Notes: a model not told the origin generated them from the letters alone. A DNA stretch of 11,561 nt from Fimbriimonadales bacterium (GCA_026416065.1 JAOAFW010000421.1:1-11561); one strand, 5' to 3'. Positions 5,086 through 11,561 are shown, numbered from the stretch's first letter. Numbers and translations are program-made.

Positions 5086-7818
5086 TTACTGCGCCCCGAA
5101 CGCCTGCCATGCACCCCAGTAGCGGGGGTGGGCGAAGCGCGGGTTCTGGCGCAGCAGCAGGCATGCGCGGCGCAAGGCGTCGGTGGCACTGTCGTCCGCC
5201 TTGTAGCGTGCATAGAAGGTTTCCGCCCACACGGGTGCGGCGTCGTCCGGCAAACGCCAGAGCGTTGCCAGCACGCTGGGGCAGCCCGCTGCAAGGAACG
5301 CCCAGTGTAACCCCAGCGCACCGTCTGCGGTATGTGCCCCGATGCCCGTGCGACAGGCGGACAGCACAGCGAGGCGAGCATTCAGGCGGTTTTGCAGTAT
5401 CTCGTGGGCATAGAGCCACTGTAGCGAATCTCCATCCCACAACGCGAGCGCACTGAGCATCGGCATCCGTAGATTGGGGAGGGCGTGCGTGGCGAAGTGC
5501 AACACATTCGCGCGCGGGATCCCCTGCAGTACTGCGGCGCGGGTGGCTTGCAGGTTACGCAGTGTCCGCGCTTTGTGTCCCCAGATGCGTTGCACTGCCT
5601 GTGCTTCGCGCTCTGCGCCGGGCAGGGGACTGAGCTGCGCGCGGGTGTCGCCCTCCGCCCCTCGAAACTCCGATACCGCGACGGTCAGCACGCCTTGTGG
5701 CGTCCCCTTGCCCCGTGCCATCCGCTCTGCTGCCGCCCACGCCGAGGCGGAAGGGCAATTAACAATCGCCACACGCTCCAGGAAGTATCGTCCTGCAGGG
5801 TCGCGCAGCACCGCCCATGGGACAGCGTGCAAATCGCCATCGGGACATATAATCACGCGCTTTACGCCCGAAAGCTGTGCCGCCAGCGGGCGGACGAGCC
5901 AGTCGTACAGCTGTCGCGCATCCTTGTGAACGGTTTCCAGCGGGGCTTCGCGCTCCATGTTGGCAAGCAAGTTCCGTATCGTGCCACGCAGGGTCTCTTC
6001 CGCAACGCGCTGCACACTTCCGCCGACTCGCACGCGCCCACCTTGACGCCGCGCCCATACGATGGTGAGCCGATCAGACGCGACAGCATATTCCATCAGG
6101 AGCGTCTCGCTGTCTAAGGGCAGTTGCTCCGGCGCGAGCGGCTCAGGTTGCCGCCAGCGCAGGCGAGGGTATCGCGCGGCGAGTTCCCGCTGATAGTTGC
6201 GCCACGCGGTCAGGTGGCGCTCCGTCTCACGGCGCAGGCGTCGTTGCTCCACAGGCGTTTTCGCGCGACTTTGGTGTGTGAGGGCGTTTTCGTATCGCTG
6301 ACGTAATGTGTTCAGGCGTTGCTGCTCTGCGGGGCGCAGCTCGGTATACGTTCGCGGCGCTTGCCACGCGAGGCGCAGCGCGTTGCCCTTGCCGCGCTGA
6401 CACGCCTCAAATGCCGCTCGCCAGTCGCCTCTGCCCCCATGATAGCCAACAATCAACGCGACCATTTCGCGAAACTGGCTCAGATATTGTCCAACTTCCT
6501 CGGGGGGCGCATCGCGGAGGGAGTCAAGTCGCTGAATCTGCTGCAGGCAGTTGCGAAACGCGCGAGCTGCTTCCTGAGGGCGTCCCAGTCTGGCGTGCAC
6601 TTCGCCCTCAAGGTAAGCATAGGCGATAGCTCGCAACGGATTTGCTTGTATCCCTTCGCGTGCCGCAAGAAGCGTCTGATACGCCTCGCGGGGACGGTTC
6701 TGAGCCAGTAACGCCTGTGCCTTGACCTGTCGGGCATGCGCCGCTGCGGGCAGGTTACTGCTCTGCTCGAACAGTGCTGCAGCGCGATGAGCATATTGCG
6801 CCGCTTGCGCATAACGCCTCGCCTGATTTTCCGCATCCGCCATGTTCTGGATGCAGTAGGCGACGCCCTCGCGGTCACCCAGCGTCTCGTAGCGGCGTAG
6901 CGCGTCCCGATACAGCTCCAGCGCGCCTTCAATATCCCCGTCATGCTGAAGCAGGATTGCCGTATTCAGCGTGCAGGTCGCCACATCCCATTCCGAGCCG
7001 AGCTGCTGAAAACGCGGCATCGCCTCGCGATAATGCAGTCGCGCGTCCTCATACAGCCCCATCGTCCAGTAGACCAGCCCCCGGTTTGCGATGCAGCGGG
7101 CAACGCCAAGTGGGAAATTCGCTTGCTCATAGAGGGGTTCCGCGTTCCGATACGCCTGAAGCGCGAGGTCATACTCACCGCGCGCTCGGCGCAACACACC
7201 CTCGAACAGCCAGCAGTCCGCAACGCTGACTGTCACGCTGGCGCGTTGAGCGTACTGGCGTGCGCTTTGTATCATCCGCACACCTGCATCCAGTTCGCCC
7301 TGCAGGTAGTGAAGCGTCGCCAGCAGATACTCACACTGAGAGCGCAGTTTAGCGTCGGCGAGCTTAATCGCCGCCGCGTGCGCGGCACGCGCTTGACGCA
7401 GCGCACGCTCGTATTCGCCCATCGAGCGATAAAGAGACGCAAGAACACGCCCTCCATTCACCTGACGCGGGAGCGACGTGCTCGGCAACAACGCCTCCAG
7501 TGAACGCATCGTGGGCGCGATGTCGTTGAGATCGTAGAGCGCGTCGTGCATCTGAAGCAAGCGTTCCCGCGCGTAGCAGCGCGTGTCCACATCACCCGTG
7601 CGATCGGCGATAACCACGAGTCCTCGTGCGGCAGGCAACAGTCGGCGCAGGTCGGCAGGCGAGCGCCCGCGCAAAGCGTCCAATCGCTCGCGCACCCATG
7701 CAGCCTGTTGCCAGTCGCGGTTCTGGAGTAGCAGTGGCGCAGGATCTTTCGCCTGCCCCAGTGCGTTCAGCCACTCGTACTGCGCCTGCGTCCAGCCGTC
7801 GGGGAGCGGAACTTGCAT
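5086..7818 (-). CDS. TPR-CHAT protein (caspase-like protease with eight TPR repeats)
   Basis: The product is 910 residues from the ATG at 7818; an in-frame TTG at 7869 would add 17 residues and is less likely. After a short N-terminal region, eight tetratricopeptide repeats start near residues 123, 162, 201, 241, 281, 321, 361 and 401, a period of about 40 residues. This is typical of the longer TPRs found with CHAT domains. Residues about 430-560 are highly charged helices. The CHAT domain (about 620-910) belongs to the caspase/separase-like clan CD. It contains CPDGDLHAVPW, HFATHA with the likely catalytic histidine at residue 778, and LSACRTG with the likely catalytic cysteine at 822, then a W-rich C-terminus (HPRYWGAWQAFG). 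The dyad is intact, so proteolytic activity is plausible. The TPRs would bind a partner or regulator. No signal peptide is seen, so it acts in the cytoplasm. No cas genes or other effector genes flank it, and its substrate is unknown. Confidence 0.9.
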   Translation of the reverse strand: MQVPLPDGWTQAQYEWLNALGQAKDPAPLLLQNRDWQQAAWVRERLDALRGRSPADLRRLLPAARGLVVIADRTGDVDTRCYARERLLQMHDALYDLNDIAPTMRSLEALLPSTSLPRQVNGGRVLASLYRSMGEYERALRQARAAHAAAIKLADAKLRSQCEYLLATLHYLQGELDAGVRMIQSARQYAQRASVTVSVADCWLFEGVLRRARGEYDLALQAYRNAEPLYEQANFPLGVARCIANRGLVYWTMGLYEDARLHYREAMPRFQQLGSEWDVATCTLNTAILLQHDGDIEGALELYRDALRRYETLGDREGVAYCIQNMADAENQARRYAQAAQYAHRAAALFEQSSNLPAAAHARQVKAQALLAQNRPREAYQTLLAAREGIQANPLRAIAYAYLEGEVHARLGRPQEAARAFRNCLQQIQRLDSLRDAPPEEVGQYLSQFREMVALIVGYHGGRGDWRAAFEACQRGKGNALRLAWQAPRTYTELRPAEQQRLNTLRQRYENALTHQSRAKTPVEQRRLRRETERHLTAWRNYQRELAARYPRLRWRQPEPLAPEQLPLDSETLLMEYAVASDRLTIVWARRQGGRVRVGGSVQRVAEETLRGTIRNLLANMEREAPLETVHKDARQLYDWLVRPLAAQLSGVKRVIICPDGDLHAVPWAVLRDPAGRYFLERVAIVNCPSASAWAAAERMARGKGTPQGVLTVAVSEFRGAEGDTRAQLSPLPGAEREAQAVQRIWGHKARTLRNLQATRAAVLQGIPRANVLHFATHALPNLRMPMLSALALWDGDSLQWLYAHEILQNRLNARLAVLSACRTGIGAHTADGALGLHWAFLAAGCPSVLATLWRLPDDAAPVWAETFYARYKADDSATDALRRACLLLRQNPRFAHPRYWGAWQAFGAQ

Positions 7819-7827
7819 GCTCAAAGG

Positions 7828-7847
7828 ATACCCCAAGTGCGGGGTAT
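7828..7847. promoter_or_regulatory. Inverted repeat in the leader of the TPR-CHAT gene
   Basis: ATACCCC (7828-7834) and GGGGTAT (7841-7847) form perfect 7-bp arms around a 6-base centre. They lie 9 bases upstream of the CHAT gene's ATG. No good ribosome-binding site is visible between it and the ATG. It could be a repressor operator or an mRNA hairpin limiting translation. The function is inferred from position only. Confidence 0.35.
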
Positions 7848-7910
7848 ACCCCTCTTCAGGTAAGACCAAGGGTGATTGTCCGCACGTAGTCGAGACGCGG
7901 ATGCCGCCGC

Positions 7911-8005
7911 GCCGAGCAAGACCTCTTCAGATGCCCAACGACGGACGCAAATATGAACTGGTCAAGGGAAGATGCGGGTTATGCCCACAAGAGCCAGACA
8001 ACAAA
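7911..8005 (+). pseudogene. Remnant of a Uma2-family (DUF820) gene, 5' part only, frameshifted
   Basis: Read across three frames, this stretch gives AEQDLFR (7911-7930), then MPNDGRKYELVKG (7931-7968), then KMRVMP (7969-7986). This is the characteristic N-terminal pattern of Uma2 family endonuclease-like proteins: a DLxRMPxDGxRYELVxGxLxVMP motif. The two frame changes each fall where a single base is missing from a codon (AG- before ATG, GG- before AAG). Two one-base deletions would therefore restore the motif. The usual 150 or so downstream residues, including the catalytic part, are absent because the 3' end of the aldo/keto reductase gene begins at 8006 on the other strand. It is interpreted as a decayed, truncated copy. 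Uma2 genes are often multicopy in such genomes. Confidence 0.6.
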
Positions 8006-8854
8006 TCAGGGCCACTGATGGTACATCCCCGCGACTTGTGCAGTCAAGGGCTTGCCGCGTTCCTCTAAAGCACGTAGCTCCTCGCGGGACATCGGTTTGA
8101 ACTCACGTGCCGCCTGTACTAACTCGCGCAACTCGCGCAGGCTGTTGGGCAGAATCACCGCCGTATGCACAGGGTGGCTCAGTGCGTATCGAAACAACTC
8201 GCTTACGGTGAACTTGCCCTCGCCCACCAGACGTCCCACGCCCATCACCTTCATCACTGCCAATCCCACGCCCTTGCGCCGCGCGTACTCCAGAAACTCC
8301 TTCATGAAGGTGCGGGCATGATGTGGCTCGGTGGGGTTGATCGGAAACAGCACCATGTCGAACGGGAATCGCTCCATCGCGGTTTTCAGCACTTCGGGGT
8401 CGTTATGTCCTGAAAGGCCGATATATTTGACAATCCTCTGCTCTTTCGCCTGCTGGAACGCTTTAATCGCGCCATCGGCGGCGAACAGACGATCGACCTC
8501 ATGCGGGTACGACACATGATGCACGACCCACTGCTCCAGTTTATCCGTGCGCAGGCGTTTGAGGCTGTGTTGCAGGTCGCGCCATGCGCCGTCGTAGTCG
8601 CGCGCCGCGCTCTTGGTGCTGAGGAATACTTTCTCACGGATGCCCTCGACCGCCTCACCGAAGATGCGTTCGCTGTCGCGATATTGCTGCGCCGTGTCTA
8701 AGTAATACACGCCCGAGTCAACGGCTTCACGGATAATCTCGATCGCTTCGCGCTTGCGGCTAAGGTCTTGCAATACGCCTGCTCCGCCAAGCGACAGGAT
8801 AGGCATCCGCACACCTGTTTTGCCGTATACCCGTCTCGGCAGTTCGCGACTCAT
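8006..8854 (-). CDS. Aldo/keto reductase family oxidoreductase
   Basis: The product is 282 residues from the ATG at 8854. AKR proteins are NAD(P)H-dependent cytoplasmic oxidoreductases with a TIM-barrel fold acting on carbonyl compounds. The N-terminus GKTGVRMPILSLGG is the family signature. The catalytic tetrad is visible: Asp53 and Tyr58 in DTAQQY, Lys81 in LSTKSA, and a histidine in VVHHV (112-113). The conserved YIGLSGHN turn follows in the barrel. The C-terminus lacks the four-cysteine ferredoxin-like extension found in some related reductases of this subgroup, and ends with GMYHQWP. An upstream in-frame start at 8893 is rejected because a near-consensus promoter lies between it and 8854 and the extra residues are not family-like. 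It is transcribed divergently from the sigma-factor operon. The specific substrate cannot be told. Confidence 0.93.
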   Translation of the reverse strand: MSRELPRRVYGKTGVRMPILSLGGAGVLQDLSRKREAIEIIREAVDSGVYYLDTAQQYRDSERIFGEAVEGIREKVFLSTKSAARDYDGAWRDLQHSLKRLRTDKLEQWVVHHVSYPHEVDRLFAADGAIKAFQQAKEQRIVKYIGLSGHNDPEVLKTAMERFPFDMVLFPINPTEPHHARTFMKEFLEYARRKGVGLAVMKVMGVGRLVGEGKFTVSELFRYALSHPVHTAVILPNSLRELRELVQAAREFKPMSREELRALEERGKPLTAQVAGMYHQWP

Positions 8855-8860
8855 CAATAT

Positions 8861-8889
8861 ATTATAACCCATCTGTTGCGGAATAGCAA
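8861..8889 (-). promoter_or_regulatory. Sigma-70 promoter for the aldo/keto reductase, placed for a leaderless mRNA
   Basis: On the minus strand TTGCTA (8889-8884) and a perfect TATAAT (8866-8861) are separated by 17 bases. Only six bases (ATATTG) lie between the -10 box and the ATG at 8854. Transcription should therefore start at or next to the A of the start codon. No Shine-Dalgarno sequence could be present in such a transcript. This supports both the promoter and the choice of 8854 as the start. Confidence 0.7.
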
Positions 8890-8997
8890 ACAAACAATTG
8901 AAACGCCCTGTGGTTGTCGTGCCTGAGGGTGCGCGAGCTACACTTCACCGAAAGGTACAATAACGACAAATCTACTCTGGCTTCGGGAGCGAATCAA

Positions 8998-9747
8998 TTG
9001 CGGGACGAGCGTCGCGACACCCTGAACCGTCTGGCGCAGGAGGCGCAGCAGGGCGATGGAAAGACGCTGGAGGCTTTGCTGGAAGAGTGCCGTCTGCGCC
9101 TGCAGCGCTATTTTCGGACGCGCGCTCGCAGCGCGGAGGACTGTGAAGACCTCGTTCAAGAGGTGCTGCTACGCGTGAGCAACGCCCTGCCCAAGACGGA
9201 ACTGAACGCGCCGTTTGACCACTGGCTCTACCGCATCGCTGCCAACTGCCTGATAACCTACTATAGTCGTGTACATCGACACCACGAAACCGCATTTACG
9301 CAGCTTTCGAACCCTGAAAGTATAGATCACCTGCAACAGGACTCGTTCGAGGCGAGTCTTTTAGAACGGATCGCTGACGAGCAGACGCAGGCGATGCTGG
9401 TGCGGGTCGTCAAAGAGGTTTGTTCGGACGCCGAGCAGCGCGTGATCCTGATGCACGCTCAGCACGAAACACCCAGCGCGATTGCGCAGATGTTGCAGAT
9501 GAGTCCTGCTACCGTGCGCACGCATCTGATGCGTGGGCGAGCGAAAGTACTGGCTCATTTGATTCAGCATCGCCCTGAACTGCTGGGGGGCGCGCACGCA
9601 ATACAGGAAGCGGTAGCGGCTCTGGAACGCGACGGAAATACGCCGTTGACCGAGGCGGAACGGCGCGCCCTGCAAGAGCCGAAACCGAATCAGACTGACT
9701 TGCGCCGCGCCGCACTGAAGCTGGCAAAGTATCTGAGATTAGAGTAG
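8998..9747 (+). CDS. ECF-type RNA polymerase sigma factor with C-terminal extension
   Basis: The product is 249 residues from the TTG at 8998, chosen because GGGAG (8985-8989) lies eight bases upstream and the domain begins about ten residues later. In-frame TTG 8914 and GTG 8929 would add up to 28 unremarkable residues. Region 2 spans about residues 25-95 and contains AEDCEDLVQEVLLRV and FDHWLYRIAANCLITYY. Region 4 spans about 130-187 and contains SDAEQRVILM and a helix-turn-helix at SAIAQMLQMSPATVRTHLMRGRAKV. The roughly 60 residues after region 4 are not part of the minimal ECF fold and are rich in charged helix formers. It directs polymerase to a regulon that usually includes its own operon; a TACAAT at 8956-8961 could be a -10 element, but no convincing -35 is seen. 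The anti-sigma gene follows 23 bases after the stop, so the pair is an operon. Confidence 0.9.
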   Translation: MRDERRDTLNRLAQEAQQGDGKTLEALLEECRLRLQRYFRTRARSAEDCEDLVQEVLLRVSNALPKTELNAPFDHWLYRIAANCLITYYSRVHRHHETAFTQLSNPESIDHLQQDSFEASLLERIADEQTQAMLVRVVKEVCSDAEQRVILMHAQHETPSAIAQMLQMSPATVRTHLMRGRAKVLAHLIQHRPELLGGAHAIQEAVAALERDGNTPLTEAERRALQEPKPNQTDLRRAALKLAKYLRLE

Positions 9748-9757
9748 GAAATCTCGC

Positions 9758-9764
9758 AAGGAGG
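9758..9764 (+). promoter_or_regulatory. Strong ribosome-binding site deciding the anti-sigma start
   Basis: AAGGAGG lies directly against the ATG at 9765 but six bases before the ATG at 9771. The second ATG has proper spacing and is taken as the start. The quality of this site suggests that the anti-sigma factor is translated more strongly than the sigma factor. Confidence 0.8.
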
Positions 9765-9770
9765 ATGAAT

Positions 9771-10700
9771 ATGAAGGCGGCTTGTTTAAAGATGGCGCGG
9801 TCTGCAAATCATGACAATCAAGCGCACCTGAGCGCGGAACAGATTCTGGAACTGGCTGAGCGGGGGCGACGATGCCGACGCTATAATGAGTATATCGACC
9901 ACGTCGCGGAATGCGCGGTCTGCCGCGAAACTTACAAACAGTTGCTCACGGCGGAACAGGCAGCGCGTGTGGCTCAAAGACCTGCGTGGGCGCCGGTCTT
10001 GCGTTTCTGGTTGCCTGTGGCGGCTGCAGCGACGCTGATTCTGTTTTTCGGTGGGCGTGCGCTGCTCAGCGGCGGTTCAGAATCTGTTGCTTTGCGTCAG
10101 GAGAACGGCACATGGTATGAGGGTGCAACGCGCCTACCCGAGTGGGCGTTTGCCTCTGCCGCACGGTTCGAGCGACCGCCATCTGCCCTGCGCAGCATCC
10201 CCGAGGGCACGTCCGCCCCGATTCGCCTTCTGAACCCCCGCCCCGCTAACGCCGCGTTGGAAAGCTTTACGCCCGAATTCCGCTGGGAGCGTGTTCCCGA
10301 CGCTGTGCGCTACCGCGCCAGGCTGGAACGCGCCGATGGCACGCGAAGTTTCAGCCTAAAGGTAGAGGGCGAGCGAGCGTCGCTTCCTGAAGGCGTGTCG
10401 CTGGAAGCTGGCGTGGAGTACCGCTTGACTATCGAAGCACTCGCTGGCGCGGAGTTAGCCGGCGATGGGCTGAAAAGCGTCTACGAGTTCCGCACGCTCA
10501 CGCCCGCCGAACAGGAGCAGCTCCGCTGGGCGCGCGCCAACCGCTCTCACGCGCCCCGCGTCTGCGCCGTGATTTTCTATCAGCTGGGGTTCTACGCCGA
10601 CGCGCTGGAAACGCTGAACACCCTGCCCGACGAGCCGCAAGTCAAGCAGTGGCGTGCCGCGGCGCAGGAGCAGATTCGGGCGCGTTCGGGACGGGAGTGA
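9771..10700 (+). CDS. Membrane anti-sigma factor with zinc-finger motif and extracytoplasmic sensor region
   Basis: The product is 309 residues from the ATG at 9771. The cytoplasmic N-terminus has the zinc-binding anti-sigma signature HxxxCxxC (H44, C48 and C51 in HVAECAVC), which typically holds the cognate ECF sigma factor inactive. One membrane helix spans about residues 77-95 (RFWLPVAAAATLILFFGG), so the rest lies outside the cytoplasmic membrane. Residues about 150-242 look like a fibronectin-type fold (FTPEFRWERVPDAVRYRARL, then VEYRLTIEAL and VYEFRTL). Residues about 260-305 look like a TPR hairpin (VIFYQLGFYADALETLNTLP). This outer part may sense envelope state or bind a partner. The gene directly follows the sigma gene. 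Its 3' end is overlapped from the other strand by the readthrough tail of a broken DUF5615 gene. Regulation by proteolysis or ligand is a family expectation, not shown here. Confidence 0.87.
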   Translation: MKAACLKMARSANHDNQAHLSAEQILELAERGRRCRRYNEYIDHVAECAVCRETYKQLLTAEQAARVAQRPAWAPVLRFWLPVAAAATLILFFGGRALLSGGSESVALRQENGTWYEGATRLPEWAFASAARFERPPSALRSIPEGTSAPIRLLNPRPANAALESFTPEFRWERVPDAVRYRARLERADGTRSFSLKVEGERASLPEGVSLEAGVEYRLTIEALAGAELAGDGLKSVYEFRTLTPAEQEQLRWARANRSHAPRVCAVIFYQLGFYADALETLNTLPDEPQVKQWRAAAQEQIRARSGRE

Positions 10701-10937
10701 ATGCCTGCGTTGCGAATCGCCCCGACAAGCGTGGGTTCCTACGGGATATTTGCGCAAATCGCCAAACTCCACATCCTGAGTGATGAAGAATCGCTGCTCA
10801 GGAACAATCGCCTGCCAGACCTCCGTGTCGCTTCGCCCGTGTAGCTCTTGCTCGTACACCGTCAGCGTATCGTAGCCCAGCGCACGCAGCGACGCTGCAA
10901 GCGTTCTGGGGAGGTTCTCATCCCGCTTGAGTTTCAT
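10455..10937 (-). pseudogene. Truncated DUF5615 (PIN-like) toxin-type gene
   Basis: The open frame is 160 codons, but only the first 70 residues (10937 to about 10728) look like a real protein. They match DUF5615, a PIN-like nuclease family paired with DUF433: KRDENLPRTLAASLRALGYD at 4-23, GRSDTEVWQAI at 34-44, then FITQDVEFGDLRKYP at 51-65. The acidic residues D6, D55 and D60 are retained. The usual next step, a hydrophobic GIxxxR strand and about 45 further residues, is missing. The frame instead continues into the antisense strand of the anti-sigma gene, giving an arginine-rich tail with no family character. The start overlaps the stop of the DUF433 gene by four bases (ATGA), the usual arrangement for this pair. 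It is interpreted as a toxin that lost its 3' end, probably by deletion or rearrangement. Whether the stub is stable or active is unknown. Confidence 0.65.
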
Positions 10938-11182
10938 CCTTTTGTTGCGGGGAGAGGCGGTAGGGGAATGTCGTCTAACGCGGACTGCGCAGCGAATGCA
11001 ATCGCGGCGCGAATCGCCTCAGGCGTAAGTACGGTAAACTCCGTAATTATCTGTTCCGGCGTGTCGCCCGCTACCAAGCAGGCTAAGACCACCCGCAGCG
11101 GAATGCGCGTGCCCTTAATAACGGGCTGCCCTCCGCACACGCCTTCTCGCGCCTCGATGTAATCCCAGTAGGGAAACGGCAT
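10934..11182 (-). CDS. DUF433 family protein (putative antitoxin of the DUF433/DUF5615 pair)
   Basis: The product is 82 residues from the ATG at 11182. The DUF433 core is clear: YIEAREGVCGGQPVIKGTRI at about 8-27, then PLRVVLACLVAGDTPEQI, and LTPEAIRAAIAFAA forming the helix-turn-helix-like end. These proteins usually sit directly upstream of DUF5615 PIN-like genes and are proposed to be antitoxins that bind DNA and the toxin. Here the partner follows with an ATGA overlap but is truncated. Alternative in-frame starts are TTG 11230, GTG 11206 and GTG 11191; none has an ideal ribosome-binding site, although GGAGG occurs at 11210-11206. The core itself lies downstream of all of them. The gene begins within 80 bases of the NuoG-like stop codon and may be read from its own promoter. 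Confidence 0.85.
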   Translation of the reverse strand: MPFPYWDYIEAREGVCGGQPVIKGTRIPLRVVLACLVAGDTPEQIITEFTVLTPEAIRAAIAFAAQSALDDIPLPPLPATKG

Positions 11183-11219
11183 ACCAATCACCGGAAGGGA
11201 GTACACCTCCGGCACAGGC

Positions 11220-11249
11220 AGTATCCGCAACAGGTTCCAGTGGGGTCAA
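11220..11249 (-). promoter_or_regulatory. Possible promoter of the DUF433/DUF5615 pair
   Basis: On the minus strand TTGACC (11249-11244, five of six) and GATACT (11225-11220, four of six) are separated by 18 bases. They lie across the gap between the NuoG-like stop codon and the DUF433 gene. If used, transcription would start near 11213, which would exclude the TTG start at 11230. A loose inverted repeat, CCGGA...TCCGG, sits near 11192-11212 and could be an operator. The match is modest. Confidence 0.3.
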
Positions 11250-11257
11250 CACTCCGT

Positions 11258-11561
11258 TCAGAGCCGTTTGCCCTCGTCGGGCAGTTGCTCGTAGGCGCAG
11301 CCCGCGAATGTGGGAACCAGCCGCGCGATTTCCGCCATCACCTCGCGGGCGTTGAAGGGCGGGGTCTGGCGTTGTGTGCGCAGCCAGAGTTCGGCGAACA
11401 CCTGCCAGTCGGGTTTCGCCTCGCCCTGCGGCGGGTGCGCCTGCCAGAACCGCTGCACGCGCCGCTCCCAGTTGGTGAAAGTGCCCTCGTACTCGGTGAA
11501 CGGGCAGGTGGGCAGCAGCAAGTCGGCGTAGCGGGCGGTTTCGGTCATGCGGATGTCCTGC
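11258..11561 (-). CDS. nuoG: NADH-quinone oxidoreductase subunit G-like, C-terminal part (cut by window edge)
   Basis: The last 101 codons are visible and the frame is open to the right edge (QDIR precedes the first internal Met). The segment QDIRMTETARYADLLLPTC, then FTEYEGTFTNWERRVQRFW, PPQGEAKPDWQVFAELW and EVMAEIARLVPTFAG is the hallmark end of the molybdopterin-oxidoreductase-like domain of complex I subunit NuoG. NuoG carries iron-sulphur clusters in the peripheral arm, passing electrons from NADH to quinone at the inner face of the membrane. Related catalytic subunits such as formate dehydrogenase have a similar segment but normally continue into a C-terminal molybdopterin-binding domain. 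Here the frame ends shortly after CAYEQLPDEG, which favours NuoG. The next genes on the strand are DUF433/DUF5615, so any nuoH or nuoI gene is not immediately downstream. Confidence 0.82.
   Translation of the reverse strand, partial: QDIRMTETARYADLLLPTCPFTEYEGTFTNWERRVQRFWQAHPPQGEAKPDWQVFAELWLRTQRQTPPFNAREVMAEIARLVPTFAGCAYEQLPDEGKRL

Noticed and set aside
6943..7503. A 186-codon plus-strand open frame inside the CHAT gene, and other long antisense frames from 5079 to 7503
   Set aside because: They are shadows of the GC-rich TPR-CHAT gene; their translations are arginine/proline-rich with no motif or ribosome-binding site.
5086..8854. A CRISPR-linked Craspase-type locus around the TPR-CHAT gene
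   Set aside because: No Cas7-11/gRAMP, Cas1/2, repeat array or known Csx30-like target is present; the neighbours are a reductase and a sigma operon.
8855..8893. Upstream in-frame start of the aldo/keto reductase at 8893
   Set aside because: The extra 13 residues would be encoded across the promoter hexamers and do not resemble the family N-terminus.

Overview
The window looks like chromosomal DNA of a GC-rich, diderm-like bacterium. Evidence for this is the frequent GTG/TTG starts, a secreted LolA-like protein and a secreted protein with an STN-like domain. The mix of a TPR-CHAT protein, an ECF sigma/anti-sigma pair, DUF433/DUF5615 genes, a Uma2 remnant and GC-rich palindromic repeats would suit an Armatimonadota-type or similar hot-spring lineage. 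That placement is an impression, since no 16S or ribosomal gene is present. There is no plasmid, phage or transposase signature.

Layout. On the minus strand, bases 1-592 are the 5' part of trpB. It is preceded and overlapped by a polytopic GT-C-type glycosyltransferase-like gene (496-2016) that carries an in-frame insertion of palindromic repeats (about 1005-1200). Diverging from it with almost no intergenic space are two plus-strand genes for exported proteins: a LolA/DUF2092-like protein (2027-2716) and a 711-residue protein with one clear and one suspected STN-like domain (2838-4973). A short convergent gap with G-runs and a small hairpin separates these from a minus-strand TPR-CHAT gene (5086-7818). 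Between it and the next minus-strand gene, an aldo/keto reductase (8006-8854), lies the decayed 5' end of a Uma2-family (DUF820) gene on the plus strand. The reductase has a near-consensus promoter placed for a leaderless mRNA. Diverging from it is a two-gene operon for an ECF sigma factor and its membrane zinc-finger anti-sigma factor (8998-10700). The right end, on the minus strand, holds the 3' end of a NuoG-like gene, then a DUF433 gene and a truncated DUF5615 (PIN-like) gene, which together form a probable broken toxin-antitoxin pair running into the 3' end of the anti-sigma gene.

How the genes fit together. Three units have clear internal logic. The first is the sigma/anti-sigma pair, a membrane-to-transcription signalling module. 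The second is the DUF433/DUF5615 pair, joined by an ATGA overlap. The third is the pair of co-oriented exported proteins, which may share an envelope role. The TPR-CHAT protein and the reductase have no obvious partner here. I see no convincing complete novel multi-gene system. The most distinctive signals are the protein-coding palindromic insertion, the frameshifted Uma2 remnant, the leaderless promoter, the truncated toxin and the possible duplicated STN-like fold.
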